In this document: positions 53,367 to 62,515 of the stretch, piece by piece | How positions within the stretch are numbered: position 1 is the first letter of the stretch | How the letters are laid out: the number at the start of each line of letters is the position of its first letter | From: Pseudomonas_T sp032052615 | GTDB lineage: Bacteria > Pseudomonadota > Gammaproteobacteria > Pseudomonadales > Pseudomonadaceae | DNA: 64,000 nucleotides | Assembly: GCA_032052615.1 (NCBI GenBank) | Contig: DAMBWF010000012.1 | Span: 28,780 to 92,779, forward strand | Direction of reading: 5' to 3' | Notes under the pieces: model-generated | The model's input: only the letters and a program-made list of their open reading frames with translations | What the model was told of the DNA's origin: nothing | Databases searched by the model: none | Program-made: the position numbers and the translations under genes

Positions 53367-54545
53367 TCAGCTTGCGGGGCAAAAGATCAGTAATTGCTCA
53401 ATGATCGTATCCAGCAGCGCAAGATCCTCGCGCTTATCGGTTGCTGTGTATTGTCCGCTGTGCCGGTTGATTTCCACTTGCCATGCTTGCCAGCCGGTAT
53501 CGCAGGGCTTGAAGTGAACACGGAAAATGCAGAATCCCGTCCAGCTGCGGTGGCAGTGCAACACGCCGTCTTCGTAGAAGATGAACCACTTCTCCTCCAT
53601 CTCGGTCGGCACGAAGCCTCGGATAATGGTTGCCATTTCCTGAGGCGAGTAGCGGGTTTCCAGCGGCACCGTGACTCGTGCGGCTGGCATGAATCTGCTT
53701 TGCCAGTCGGTACGGCGAGCCATAGCATGTTTCAGTGGCGGCTCTGCTGGCAGAAGGTCCAGCGCTGCCTGAAGAATGGCAAGGTCGCGCTCTAATCCTT
53801 TACTGTTGGTTGATTGTGCGATCAATCGCTTGGCCTCCTCTGGGTTTGCCCAGATCAGGCGCTCAGTCTCCCGGTTACCAAAGGTGAGGTCTGGTGTTCC
53901 ACGGTCTGTCAGCATCAGGAAGAAACGATTGATCGTGGTGCCGCCAGCAAATTCACCGGGTATGGCTGAGAGAATGGTGGCGTCTATGCCCATTTCTTCG
54001 CGGACTTCGCGCAGTGCGGTCTGCCTTGGGCTTTCCCCTTTATCCTGGCGGCCTTTGGCAAATGTCCACGCATAGCCATCGAAGTGGTTTTTCACCTCGC
54101 GCATCAGCAGGTAGCCATTAGGGTCGATCACCACGCCGCCATAGGCCACGGCTTTACCGGTGCTGGCGGTTTGTTGCCAGGGTAGGCCCTCGAAGCCGTC
54201 CGGATGAGGTTCGTGCAGATCATCCGGCATATCGTAAAGCGCCGACCAGATTTTGCCGTAGCGGTTGGCACGATCTTTCCCTAGGCCAAGTGCTACTTCG
54301 TCCTTGAAGTTCGCATAGTCAATGTCCTGCGCAATAGCGCGCATTGCCTCGCCCAAGGCGGTGGGTGATGTGGTCGCCCGCCAGGGGTAGTCGGTGCCTT
54401 CATGGGCGCGGGATGGCGAAAGCGAGGGCAGATAGTGATTGCGGAGTCGGTCCAGATCACTCTTGGTGCGGCTGCGCACCGTGAGTTCATCGTTATCGCC
54501 CTTGTTCACGACTGAAAAGAAACCGAATTTGGTAAACAGCCACAT
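53367..54545 (-). CDS. Three-part NUDIX fusion protein in the defence operon
   Basis: 392 residues. The middle carries a perfect Nudix box, GRQDKGESPRQTALREVREE (165-184) then MGI, within a NUDIX fold (about 130-235). The N-terminal 110 residues (MWLFTKFGFFSVV, RSRTKSDLDRLRNHY, AQDIDYANFKDEVA) resemble a small protein that I know as a stand-alone hypothetical. The C-terminal 110 residues centre on KWFIFYEDGVLHCHRSWTGF (319-338), another unassigned domain. NUDIX enzymes hydrolyse nucleoside diphosphates linked to another group, for example ADP-ribose, NAD or modified dNTPs. As first gene of the mcrBC operon next to a WYL repressor, a defence role (nucleotide signal control or pool cleaning) is inferred. 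Confidence 0.75.
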   Translation of the reverse strand: MWLFTKFGFFSVVNKGDNDELTVRSRTKSDLDRLRNHYLPSLSPSRAHEGTDYPWRATTSPTALGEAMRAIAQDIDYANFKDEVALGLGKDRANRYGKIWSALYDMPDDLHEPHPDGFEGLPWQQTASTGKAVAYGGVVIDPNGYLLMREVKNHFDGYAWTFAKGRQDKGESPRQTALREVREEMGIDATILSAIPGEFAGGTTINRFFLMLTDRGTPDLTFGNRETERLIWANPEEAKRLIAQSTNSKGLERDLAILQAALDLLPAEPPLKHAMARRTDWQSRFMPAARVTVPLETRYSPQEMATIIRGFVPTEMEEKWFIFYEDGVLHCHRSWTGFCIFRVHFKPCDTGWQAWQVEINRHSGQYTATDKREDLALLDTIIEQLLIFCPAS

Positions 54546-54606
54546 GGCATGCCCGTCCCTGAGTTTGTGGGTCGGGCAGGGCGCCCGAAGATTGCCTTAG
54601 GCTATT

Positions 54607-54672
54607 ACGGATCAAAATGATCTGTAAATGGTGCGTTCGTGATTTTTAATTGCGGGTGTTGTGATCGCAATT
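54607..54672. promoter_or_regulatory. Candidate operators between the NUDIX and WYL genes
   Basis: Two inverted repeats lie in the 163-base divergent gap: ACGGATCA-AAA-TGATCTGT (54607-54625, one mismatch) and AATTGCG/CGCAATT (54648-54654 and 54666-54672). BrxR/CapW-type WYL repressors bind inverted repeats near their own promoters, so these are plausible sites for control of both arms. Confidence 0.5.
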
Positions 54673-54708
54673 TATGCTGTCCCGGCTTTAACCACGACCA
54701 GTCCAGCC

Positions 54709-55593
54709 ATGACCACTGAAGCACTCTCGCAGCTAACGCAAGCCCAGCGCGATCGCCTGGCCTACCTGGAGTTGCGCCTGCGATTCGTGGGGGAGATAGG
54801 CCGGCAGGATCTGATTCAGCGCTTCGGCATTCAAACGGCTGCCGCCACCCGAGATCTCACCACCTATCGTGAGCTCGCCGGCAACAATCTGGCCTATGAC
54901 CGCAGCAGCAAAATCTATACACCGACCAAAGAGTTTCGACCGCTCTTCACCTTTTCTGCTGACCGGGTACTGGCCTGGTTGGCGGAGGGGTTTGGCGATG
55001 GTGAGCCGGTAAGCAGTGTGCCGGGAATTTCTTGCGTAACGCCAGGACGCTTGACCCAGCCTGACCTGGAAACTCTGGGTGTGGTGACCCGCGCCATCTA
55101 CCACCGCTGCCCTCTGCGAGTGGACTACTACTCCCTGGGCAGCGGCAAGACCCAGAGAGAAATCGTGCCCTTCGCGCTGATCGATACGGGCTTGCGCTGG
55201 CACGTGCGCGGCTATGACCGCAAGCGCGGTGCATTTCGGGACTTCGTGGTCACGCGCATCAGACGTCCGAAGCTGCTGATGGAGTCTCCCGTCGCTGAGC
55301 ACGAGCGACCGGAGCAGGATGTCCAGTGGAGCCGGATATTGGAAGTCGAACTGGTGCCGCACCCCGACCAGCCGCATCCGGACATCACCGCTATGGATTA
55401 CGCCATGCAAGACAGTGTGCTGCGCCTGAGGTTGCGCGGGGCCACGGCGGGTTACGTGCTGCGCAAATGGAGCGTCGACTGTTCGCCGGATCATCGACTG
55501 CGTGATCCGGAGTACCGCCTCTGGCTGAAAGATCCCCTGCTGCTCTACGGCGTAGAAACAGCGGTGCTGGCGCCCGGTTACCGAGCGACCTGA
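54709..55593 (+). CDS. WYL-domain transcriptional regulator (BrxR/CapW-like)
   Basis: 294 residues from ATG 54709 (MTTEALSQL); a start at 54661 would overlap a candidate operator. N-terminal winged helix (about 8-75: RLRFVGEIGRQDLIQRFGIQ, TAAATRDLTTYREL), a WYL domain (about 120-200, LRWHVRGYDRKRGAFRDFVV) and a C-terminal WCX-type dimerisation domain. This three-domain layout is that of BrxR/CapW repressors, which control defence operons and may respond to nucleic-acid or nucleotide ligands. It stands between the NUDIX-mcrBC operon (divergent) and hsdM (73 bases downstream). Confidence 0.85.
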   Translation: MTTEALSQLTQAQRDRLAYLELRLRFVGEIGRQDLIQRFGIQTAAATRDLTTYRELAGNNLAYDRSSKIYTPTKEFRPLFTFSADRVLAWLAEGFGDGEPVSSVPGISCVTPGRLTQPDLETLGVVTRAIYHRCPLRVDYYSLGSGKTQREIVPFALIDTGLRWHVRGYDRKRGAFRDFVVTRIRRPKLLMESPVAEHERPEQDVQWSRILEVELVPHPDQPHPDITAMDYAMQDSVLRLRLRGATAGYVLRKWSVDCSPDHRLRDPEYRLWLKDPLLLYGVETAVLAPGYRAT

Positions 55594-55665
55594 GCGAACG
55601 ATTACATACACGCCGTGATGCGTTAGTCATCCGGCGACACGAAAACTGAGAGTGATTACCGCCCC

Positions 55666-57246
55666 ATGAGCAACACCAGAGATCTTGAACGCGCCGAACT
55701 GCACAAAACCATCTGGCGCATCGCCAACGACCTGCGCGGCAGCGTCGATGGCTGGGACTTCAAGACCTACGTGCTCGGTATGCTGTTCTACCGCTTCATT
55801 TCGGAGAACCTGACCGACTACCTCAACGAACAGGAGCGTCGGGCGGGTAGTGCGGATTTTGACTACAGCGATTTGGCGGACGCCCACGCTATCGTGGGCC
55901 GTTACGAAACGGTTCAGGAAAAGGGCTTCTATATCCTGCCGTCGCACCTGTTCGCCAATGTGCGCAAGCGCGCCCGCCATGACCCGAACCTCAACGAAAC
56001 CCTGTCGAAAGTGTTCAAGGACATCGAGGCCTCGGCGTTGGGCGCTGGTAGCGAGGACGACTTCAAGGGGCTGTTCGATGACCTGGACGTCAACAGCAGC
56101 AAGCTCGGCCCAACCGTGGCCAAGCGCAACGAGAAGCTGGTCAAGCTGCTCGACGCCATCGGCGATCTGCCGCTGGGCAACAGCTCGGGCAATTTTGCCG
56201 ACAACAGCATCGACCTGTTCGGCGACGCCTACGAGTACCTGATGCAGATGTATGCCTCCACCGCCGGCAAGTCCGGGGGCGAGTTCTATACCCCTCAGGA
56301 AGTCTCCGAACTGCTGGCCCGCATCACGGTGGTCGGCAAGAAGGAGGTCAACAAGGTTTATGACCCAGCCTGCGGCTCCGGCTCGCTGTTGCTCAGCTTC
56401 TCCAAGGTGCTGGGGCACAACAAGGTGCGTCAGGGCTTCTACGGCCAGGAAATCAACCTCACCACCTACAACCTGTGCCGGATCAACATGTTCCTGCACA
56501 ACGTGAACTACGAGAAGTTCAACATCGCCCACGGCGACACGCTGACCGACCCGGCGCACTGGGATGACGAACCCTTCGAGGCCATCGTCTCCAACCCGCC
56601 GTACTCGATCAAATGGGAGGGCGATGCCAACCCGCTGCTGATCAACGACCCGCGCTTCGCTCCGGCCGGCGTGCTCGCACCCAAGAGCAAGGCCGACCTG
56701 GCCTTCACGTTGCATATTCTCAGCTGGCTGGCGGTCAACGGCACGGCTGCCATTGTCGAATTCCCCGGCGTGCTCTATCGCGGCGGTGCGGAAGCCAAGA
56801 TTCGCAAGTACCTGATCGACAACAACTACGTCGATGCCGTCATCCAGTTGCCGCCGGACCTGTTCTTCGGCACCACCATCGCGACCTGCATCATCGTGCT
56901 GAAGAAGTCCAAGCGTGACAACGCCACGCTGTTCATCGACGCCTCCAGCCTGTTCGTGCGCAGCGGCAACAAGAACAAGCTGTTGCGCGAGCACCAAGAG
57001 AAAATCCTCGACGCATTCAGCGCTCGCCAGAACATCGACCATTTCGCACGCATGATGAAGAACGGCGACATCGCCGCCAACGGCTACAACATTGCCGTCT
57101 CCAGCTACGTCGAGCAGGCTGACACCACTGAAGCGGTGGATATTCGAGCGCTCAACGAAAAAATCAGCGGCATCGTTGCCCGGCAAACGGAACTGAGAAA
57201 GCAGATCGATGCCATCGTTGCGGATCTGGAAGGAGCCCAGGCATGA
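55666..57246 (+). CDS. hsdM: Type I restriction-modification DNA methyltransferase subunit
   Basis: 526 residues. N-terminal helical HsdM domain (ELHKTIWRIANDLRGSVDGW), then the N6-adenine methyltransferase core: AdoMet-binding DPACGSGS (233-240) and catalytic NPPY (310-313), with KSGGEFYTPQEVSELLARI between. It methylates the host recognition site as an M2S complex and is needed for cutting with HsdR. First gene of the operon; overlaps rhuM by four bases (ATGA). Confidence 0.96.
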   Translation: MSNTRDLERAELHKTIWRIANDLRGSVDGWDFKTYVLGMLFYRFISENLTDYLNEQERRAGSADFDYSDLADAHAIVGRYETVQEKGFYILPSHLFANVRKRARHDPNLNETLSKVFKDIEASALGAGSEDDFKGLFDDLDVNSSKLGPTVAKRNEKLVKLLDAIGDLPLGNSSGNFADNSIDLFGDAYEYLMQMYASTAGKSGGEFYTPQEVSELLARITVVGKKEVNKVYDPACGSGSLLLSFSKVLGHNKVRQGFYGQEINLTTYNLCRINMFLHNVNYEKFNIAHGDTLTDPAHWDDEPFEAIVSNPPYSIKWEGDANPLLINDPRFAPAGVLAPKSKADLAFTLHILSWLAVNGTAAIVEFPGVLYRGGAEAKIRKYLIDNNYVDAVIQLPPDLFFGTTIATCIIVLKKSKRDNATLFIDASSLFVRSGNKNKLLREHQEKILDAFSARQNIDHFARMMKNGDIAANGYNIAVSSYVEQADTTEAVDIRALNEKISGIVARQTELRKQIDAIVADLEGAQA

Positions 57247-58244
57247 GCGAGCAGCCAGCAGGGGAGATCATTCTTTACCAACGTGGCGATGCAACCGCCA
57301 TCGATGTACGGCTAGACGGCGATACGGTCTGGCTGACCCAGGAGCAGATGGCGGAACTGTTTGGTAAGGCCAAGTCGACCATCAACGAGCACATCAAGAA
57401 CGTCTTCGAGGAAGGCGAGCTGGTGCCGGAACGGGTGATGAGAAAAATCGGAATTTCCGAATTTTCTACCAAGCCGACCAACTTCTATAACCTCGACGTC
57501 ATCATCTCGGTCGGCTACCGAGTCAAGTCGCAGCAGGGCACGCGCTTCCGCATCTGGGCCACCGAGCGCCTACGCGAATACCTGGTCAAGGGCTTCACCA
57601 TGGATGACGCGCGCCTGAAGAACCTGGGCGGCGGCAGCTACTGGAAAGAGCTGCTGGATCGCATCCGCGACATTCGCTCCAGCGAGAAGGTGCTCTACCG
57701 TCAGGTGCTCGACCTGTACGCCACCAGCGTGGATTACGATCCCAAGGCCGAAGCCAGCGTGGTGTTCTTCAAGGCCGTACAGAACAAGCTGCATTACGCG
57801 GCCCACGGCCAGACGGCGGCGGAGGTGGTCAGGCAGCGTGCCGACGCCGGTAAGCCCTTCATGGGCCTGCTGTCCTTCAGTGGCAAGCAGCCCACCAAGG
57901 CCGAAGTCACCAATGCCAAGAATTACCTCAACGCCGACGAGCTAAAACGCCTGAATACGCTGGTCTCGGCCTATTTTGATGCCGCCGAGTTCCGTGCCAT
58001 GAACCATGAGCCGACCTATATGAAGGATTGGCTCGCGCACCTGGAGCAACTGATCCTGGCCATGGGCGGCAAGGCCCTGGAAGGTGCCGGCAAAGTCAGC
58101 CACCAGCAGGCCATTGCTCACGCCGAAACGGAATACGCCAAGTTCCGTGCCCAGTTGGCCGAGCAGCCGAGCGAGGTGGAAGCGGCTTATCTGGAAACCG
58201 TGAAGACGGTGCAGAAGAAAATCACCGGGAGGAAAAAGCCATGA
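57243..58244 (+). CDS. RhuM-family protein embedded in the type I R-M operon
   Basis: 333 residues. The N-terminal part VWLTQEQMAELFGKAKSTINEH (about 29-50) is a helix-turn-helix-like region, and the central FYNLDVIISVGYRVKSQQGT is the family core of virulence-associated RhuM. RhuM genes are often placed within hsd operons; what the protein does is not settled, and the virulence name comes from one Salmonella locus. ATGA overlaps with hsdM upstream and hsdS downstream show tight coupling. Confidence 0.88.
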   Translation: MSEQPAGEIILYQRGDATAIDVRLDGDTVWLTQEQMAELFGKAKSTINEHIKNVFEEGELVPERVMRKIGISEFSTKPTNFYNLDVIISVGYRVKSQQGTRFRIWATERLREYLVKGFTMDDARLKNLGGGSYWKELLDRIRDIRSSEKVLYRQVLDLYATSVDYDPKAEASVVFFKAVQNKLHYAAHGQTAAEVVRQRADAGKPFMGLLSFSGKQPTKAEVTNAKNYLNADELKRLNTLVSAYFDAAEFRAMNHEPTYMKDWLAHLEQLILAMGGKALEGAGKVSHQQAIAHAETEYAKFRAQLAEQPSEVEAAYLETVKTVQKKITGRKKP

Positions 58245-59407
58245 GCCGGATCGATGCGTTGATCGCCGAGCTTTGCCCGGAGGGGGTGGAGCACAAAACC
58301 CTTGGCGAAATTTTCGATATGAAAGCGGGAAAATTCATTTCTGCCAGCAAAATATCGGAACGTCAGGATGCTGATTTCCCATATCCATGCTACGGCGGAA
58401 ATGGTGTTCGTGGATTTGTTCCTGCCAGCAATCAAGAAGGTAAATATGTCCTGATTGGCCGGCAAGGTGCGCTTTGCGGGAACGTGAAGCGTACAGAAGG
58501 GAAGTTTTTTGCCACAGAGCATGCTGTCGTGTGTGAAGGAAAGGTTGAAGTGGATATGGACTGGGCATTCCACTTGCTTACCGCCATGAACTTGAATCAG
58601 TACGCAACGAAATCAGCGCAGCCTGGTCTTGCTGTGGGAACGCTTGAGCAGGTCAAAGCTCCGATTCCACCCTTGGAAGTGCAGCGCGAAATCGTGAAAG
58701 TGCTTGACGCTTTTACGGAGCTTGAGGCGGAGCTTGAGGCGGAGCTTGAGGCGCGTCGCAGGCAGTACACGTACTACCGCGACGCCTTGCTCGCTTTCAG
58801 CGATCAAGATATTCGCTGGGCCGCGATGGCCGAGGTCGGCGAGTTCTTCCGAGGTCGGCGTTTTACCAAGGCTGACTACGTCGAAGACGGGATGCCCTGT
58901 ATCCACTATGGCGACATCTACACGCAGTACGGCACAGCCACTGAAACAACGACGTCACATGTAGATGCCGACTTGGCTCAGACGCTGCGTTTTGCGCAGC
59001 CAGGTGATTTGATAATCGTTGGCGTGGGCGAGACGGTCGAGGATGTGGGCAAGGCGGTGGCATGGCTCGGCCATGACGAAGTGGCGATTCATGACGACTG
59101 CTTTGCCTTCCGGCATTCGCTGAACCCACGGTTCGTTTCCTATTACTTCCAGACCAAGGCGTTTCACGCGGAGAAGAACAAGTTTGTCGCCCGAGCCAAG
59201 GTGAAGCGCTTGTCCTCAGAAAGCTTGGCCAAGCTGACCATCCCTGTTCCCTCGCCTGAGGAGCAGGCGCGCATCGTCGCAATCCTCGACAAGTTCGATG
59301 CGCTGGTAAATGACATCTCAGTCGGTCTGCCAGCCGAGATCGCCGCCCGTCGCCAGCAGTACGCGCATTACCGCGACCGTTTGCTCACTTTCAAGGAAGC
59401 CGCATGA
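58241..59407 (+). CDS. hsdS: Type I restriction-modification specificity subunit
   Basis: 388 residues from ATG 58241 (GGGAGG upstream), overlapping rhuM by four bases; the frame before this start is the rhuM shadow. Two target-recognition domains (about 15-140 and 190-330) each followed by a conserved helix: PPLEVQREIVKVLDAFTEL and SPEEQARIVAILDKFDAL. Between them residues 160-171 are ELEA three times, encoded by exact 12-bp repeats. Each domain reads one half of a split DNA site, and the spacer length sets the gap. Confidence 0.95.
   Translation: MSRIDALIAELCPEGVEHKTLGEIFDMKAGKFISASKISERQDADFPYPCYGGNGVRGFVPASNQEGKYVLIGRQGALCGNVKRTEGKFFATEHAVVCEGKVEVDMDWAFHLLTAMNLNQYATKSAQPGLAVGTLEQVKAPIPPLEVQREIVKVLDAFTELEAELEAELEARRRQYTYYRDALLAFSDQDIRWAAMAEVGEFFRGRRFTKADYVEDGMPCIHYGDIYTQYGTATETTTSHVDADLAQTLRFAQPGDLIIVGVGETVEDVGKAVAWLGHDEVAIHDDCFAFRHSLNPRFVSYYFQTKAFHAEKNKFVARAKVKRLSSESLAKLTIPVPSPEEQARIVAILDKFDALVNDISVGLPAEIAARRQQYAHYRDRLLTFKEAA
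58718..58753 (+). repeat. Three exact 12-bp tandem repeats in the hsdS spacer
   Basis: GAGCTTGAGGCG occurs three times without change, in frame as Glu-Leu-Glu-Ala. In EcoR124I/EcoDXXI a change between two and three TAEL units encoded by 12-bp repeats alters the spacing of the recognised site by one base. Confidence 0.9.
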
Positions 59408-62400
59408 GCATTGAAACCCAGCCCTACCGCTACGAGGCCATTGCACTCACCAACGAGAGCACTGTGGTTGCCGAGTTTCTGCCGGAAGCGCTGGGTGTGC
59501 GCGAGACCGGCTACCAGAGCGAGGCGGCGCTGGAGAGTGCTTTTATCGAACAACTGCAGCGGCAGGCTTACGAGTACCTGACGATCAGTTCGGAGGCCGA
59601 GCTGGTCGCCAACCTGCGGGCTCGGCTGGAGCAGCTCAACAAGGTCGAGTTTTCCGACACCGAGTGGCAGGGTTTCTTCGCGACCTGCATTGCGGGTAGC
59701 AATGACGGCATTCTGGAGAAAACCGCGCGCCTGCAGGAAGACCACATTCAGGTCTTGAAGCGCGATGATGGCAGTACCAAGAACATCTACCTGATCGACA
59801 AGGCCAATATCCACAACAACGTCTTGCAGGTGATCAACCAGTACGAAACGCAGGCTGGCGAGAATGGCGGCAAGTACGCCACGCGCTTCGATGTGACGGT
59901 GCTGGTCAATGGCCTGCCGATGGTGCATATCGAGCTAAAGCGCCGTGGCGTGGACATCCGTGAAGCCTTCAACCAGATCAACCGCTACCAGCGCGACAGC
60001 TTCTGGGCGGGCTCCGGGTTGTTCGAGTACGTCCAGCTGTTCGTGATCAGCAATGGCACCTTGACCAAGTACTACAGTAACACCGTGCGCGATGGGCACT
60101 TGAAGGAGCGATCCGGCAAGCACAGTAAGAGCAAAACCTCGAACAGTTTTTCCTTCACCAGTTGGTGGGCCGACGCGCGCAACCAACCCATCACCGAGTT
60201 GGTTGGCTTTACCAAGACCTTCTTTGCCAAGCATTCGTTGCTGAACGTACTCACCAAGTACTGCGTGTTCGATGTGGATCGCAAACTGCTGGTGATGCGG
60301 CCCTACCAGATCGTTGCTGCCGAGCGCATCCTGCAACGCATCGCCACCTCAACCAATCACCGACAATTGGGCACTGTGGCGGCGGGTGGCTACATCTGGC
60401 ACACCACGGGCTCGGGCAAGACGCTAACCAGCTTCAAGGCCGCCCAGCTCGCTCGTGGTCTGCCGGACATCGACAAGGTGTTGTTCGTGGTCGATCGTAA
60501 GGATCTGGACTACCAGACCATGCGCGAATACGAGCGCTTTGAGAAAGGCGCGGCCAACTCCAATACCTCGACCTCGGTGCTGCAGAAGCAGCTGGAAGAC
60601 CCGAACGCGCGGATCATCATCACCACCATTCAGAAGCTCTCGCGCTTCGTGGCCAAGAACAAGAAGCACCCGGTGTACGAGGCGCATGTGGTGGTGATTT
60701 TCGACGAATGCCACCGCAGCCAGTTCGGTGACATGCACAGCGAAATCACCCGTGTGTTCAAGCGCTACCACTTGTTCGGTTTCACCGGCACGCCGATCTT
60801 TGCGAAGAACTCGGGAACCGGTGGCAACCCATTGCGGCGCACCACCGAGCAGGCCTTTGGCGACAAGCTGCACACCTACACCATCGTCGATGCGATCAAC
60901 GACAAGAACGTCCTGCCGTTTCGCATCGACTACATCAATACCCTCAAGATGCAGGCGCGGATCAAGGACAAGCAGGTCTCGGCCATCGACACCGAGCGCG
61001 CCCTGCTGGCGCCGGAGCGCATCAGCCAGATCGTCGGTTATATCCGCGAGCATTTTGATCAGAAGACCAAGCGCGCCAGCACCTATCGTCATGATGGTAA
61101 GCGGGTGGTGGGCTTCAACTCGCTGTTTGCCTGTGCCTCGATTGATGCGGCCAAGCGTTACTACGCGGAATTTTCCGCGCAGCAGCAGGCGCTGCCCGAG
61201 GCCCAGCGCCTCAAGGTTGGGCTGATCTACAGCTTTGCCGCCAATGAGGACGACGAAGACGGCCTGCTTGGCGAGGAGGAGTTCGAGGCCGAGGGGCTGG
61301 ATCAGAGCTCGCGGGATTTTCTGGACGCCGCGATCAAGGATTACAATGCGCTGTTCGCCACCAGCTTCGACACCTCGGCGGACAAGTTTCAGAACTACTA
61401 CAAGGATCTGTCGCAGCGCCTGAAGAAGCGCGAGCTGGACCTGGTCATCGTGGTCAACATGTTCCTGACTGGCTTCGACGCCACCACGCTGAACACGCTG
61501 TGGGTGGACAAGAACCTCAAGGCGCATGGCCTGATCCAGGCGTATTCGCGGACCAACCGTATCCTCAACTCGGTGAAGACCTACGGCAACATCGTTTCCT
61601 TCCGCAATCTGGAACAGGAGACCAACGATGCGCTGGCCCTGTTCGGCAACAAGGACGCCAAAGGGATCGTGCTGCTGAAGCCTTACGCCGAGTACTTCGC
61701 TGAATACCAAGCCCGAGTCGGCGAGCTGCTCGACAAATTCCCACTGGGGCAGGCCATCGTCGGCGAAGCGGCGCAGAAAGCCTTCATCAAGCTATTTGGC
61801 TCGATCCTGCGGCTGAAAAATATCCTGACGGCCTTCGACGATTTTGCCGGTAACGAGATTCTCAGCGAGCGTCAGTACCAGGATTACCAGAGCGTCTATC
61901 TGAATCTGTATGCCGAGTTCCGCGCCACGTCCGAGGCGGAGAAAGAGTCGATCAACGACGACGTGGTCTTCGAGATCGAGCTCATCAAGCAGGTGGAAAT
62001 CAACGTCGACTACATCCTGCTGCTGGTCGAGCAGTACCTGAAGAAAAAAGGCACGGGAGAGGACAAGGAAATCCGCGCCACCATCGAACGCGCCATCAAT
62101 TCCAGCCCCAGCTTGCGCAACAAGAAGGATCTCATCGTTCAGTTCGTTGAGTCTGTCAATACCCGGGCCAAGGTGGACGCTCAATGGCAGAGCTTCATGG
62201 CGGCCAGAAAGACTGAGGAGTTGGAGCGCATCATCGCTGACGAGAACCTCAACGCCGAGGCCGCGCGTGAGTTCGTTGAGCGTGCGTTCCGTGATGGCGC
62301 TATCCCCACGGCCGGCACTGCTATCACCAAGATTCTGCCGCCTGTTTCTCGGTTCTCGCAGGGCAACGGTCATGCAGCCAAGAAGCAGACAGTGCTGGGC

Positions 62401-62442
62401 AAGCTGGCGGTGTTTTTCGAGCGCTATTTCGGACTAGCTTGA
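59404..62442 (+). CDS. hsdR: Type I restriction endonuclease subunit
   Basis: 1012 residues. N-terminal nuclease domain with E177-L-K179 in MVHIELKRRG (PD-(D/E)xK type), then superfamily 2 translocase: Walker A TTGSGKT (334-340), DECH (434-437), FTGTPIF, and the later motif region LVIVVNMFLTGFDATTLNTL. The C-terminal helical part binds the methyltransferase. Start ATGA overlaps the hsdS stop. With hsdM, hsdS and rhuM it forms a complete, apparently intact operon. Confidence 0.96.
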   Translation: MSIETQPYRYEAIALTNESTVVAEFLPEALGVRETGYQSEAALESAFIEQLQRQAYEYLTISSEAELVANLRARLEQLNKVEFSDTEWQGFFATCIAGSNDGILEKTARLQEDHIQVLKRDDGSTKNIYLIDKANIHNNVLQVINQYETQAGENGGKYATRFDVTVLVNGLPMVHIELKRRGVDIREAFNQINRYQRDSFWAGSGLFEYVQLFVISNGTLTKYYSNTVRDGHLKERSGKHSKSKTSNSFSFTSWWADARNQPITELVGFTKTFFAKHSLLNVLTKYCVFDVDRKLLVMRPYQIVAAERILQRIATSTNHRQLGTVAAGGYIWHTTGSGKTLTSFKAAQLARGLPDIDKVLFVVDRKDLDYQTMREYERFEKGAANSNTSTSVLQKQLEDPNARIIITTIQKLSRFVAKNKKHPVYEAHVVVIFDECHRSQFGDMHSEITRVFKRYHLFGFTGTPIFAKNSGTGGNPLRRTTEQAFGDKLHTYTIVDAINDKNVLPFRIDYINTLKMQARIKDKQVSAIDTERALLAPERISQIVGYIREHFDQKTKRASTYRHDGKRVVGFNSLFACASIDAAKRYYAEFSAQQQALPEAQRLKVGLIYSFAANEDDEDGLLGEEEFEAEGLDQSSRDFLDAAIKDYNALFATSFDTSADKFQNYYKDLSQRLKKRELDLVIVVNMFLTGFDATTLNTLWVDKNLKAHGLIQAYSRTNRILNSVKTYGNIVSFRNLEQETNDALALFGNKDAKGIVLLKPYAEYFAEYQARVGELLDKFPLGQAIVGEAAQKAFIKLFGSILRLKNILTAFDDFAGNEILSERQYQDYQSVYLNLYAEFRATSEAEKESINDDVVFEIELIKQVEINVDYILLLVEQYLKKKGTGEDKEIRATIERAINSSPSLRNKKDLIVQFVESVNTRAKVDAQWQSFMAARKTEELERIIADENLNAEAAREFVERAFRDGAIPTAGTAITKILPPVSRFSQGNGHAAKKQTVLGKLAVFFERYFGLA

Positions 62443-62515
62443 TGTTGGAGATGTCCAGAAAAGAAAAAGCAGGCCACCAGCATGAGACAGCCGAATGCTG
62501 CCTCATTCTGGTTTT

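Noticed and set aside
55627..57186. 519-codon minus-strand frame across hsdM
   Set aside because: Shadow of hsdM, which has clear methyltransferase motifs on plus.
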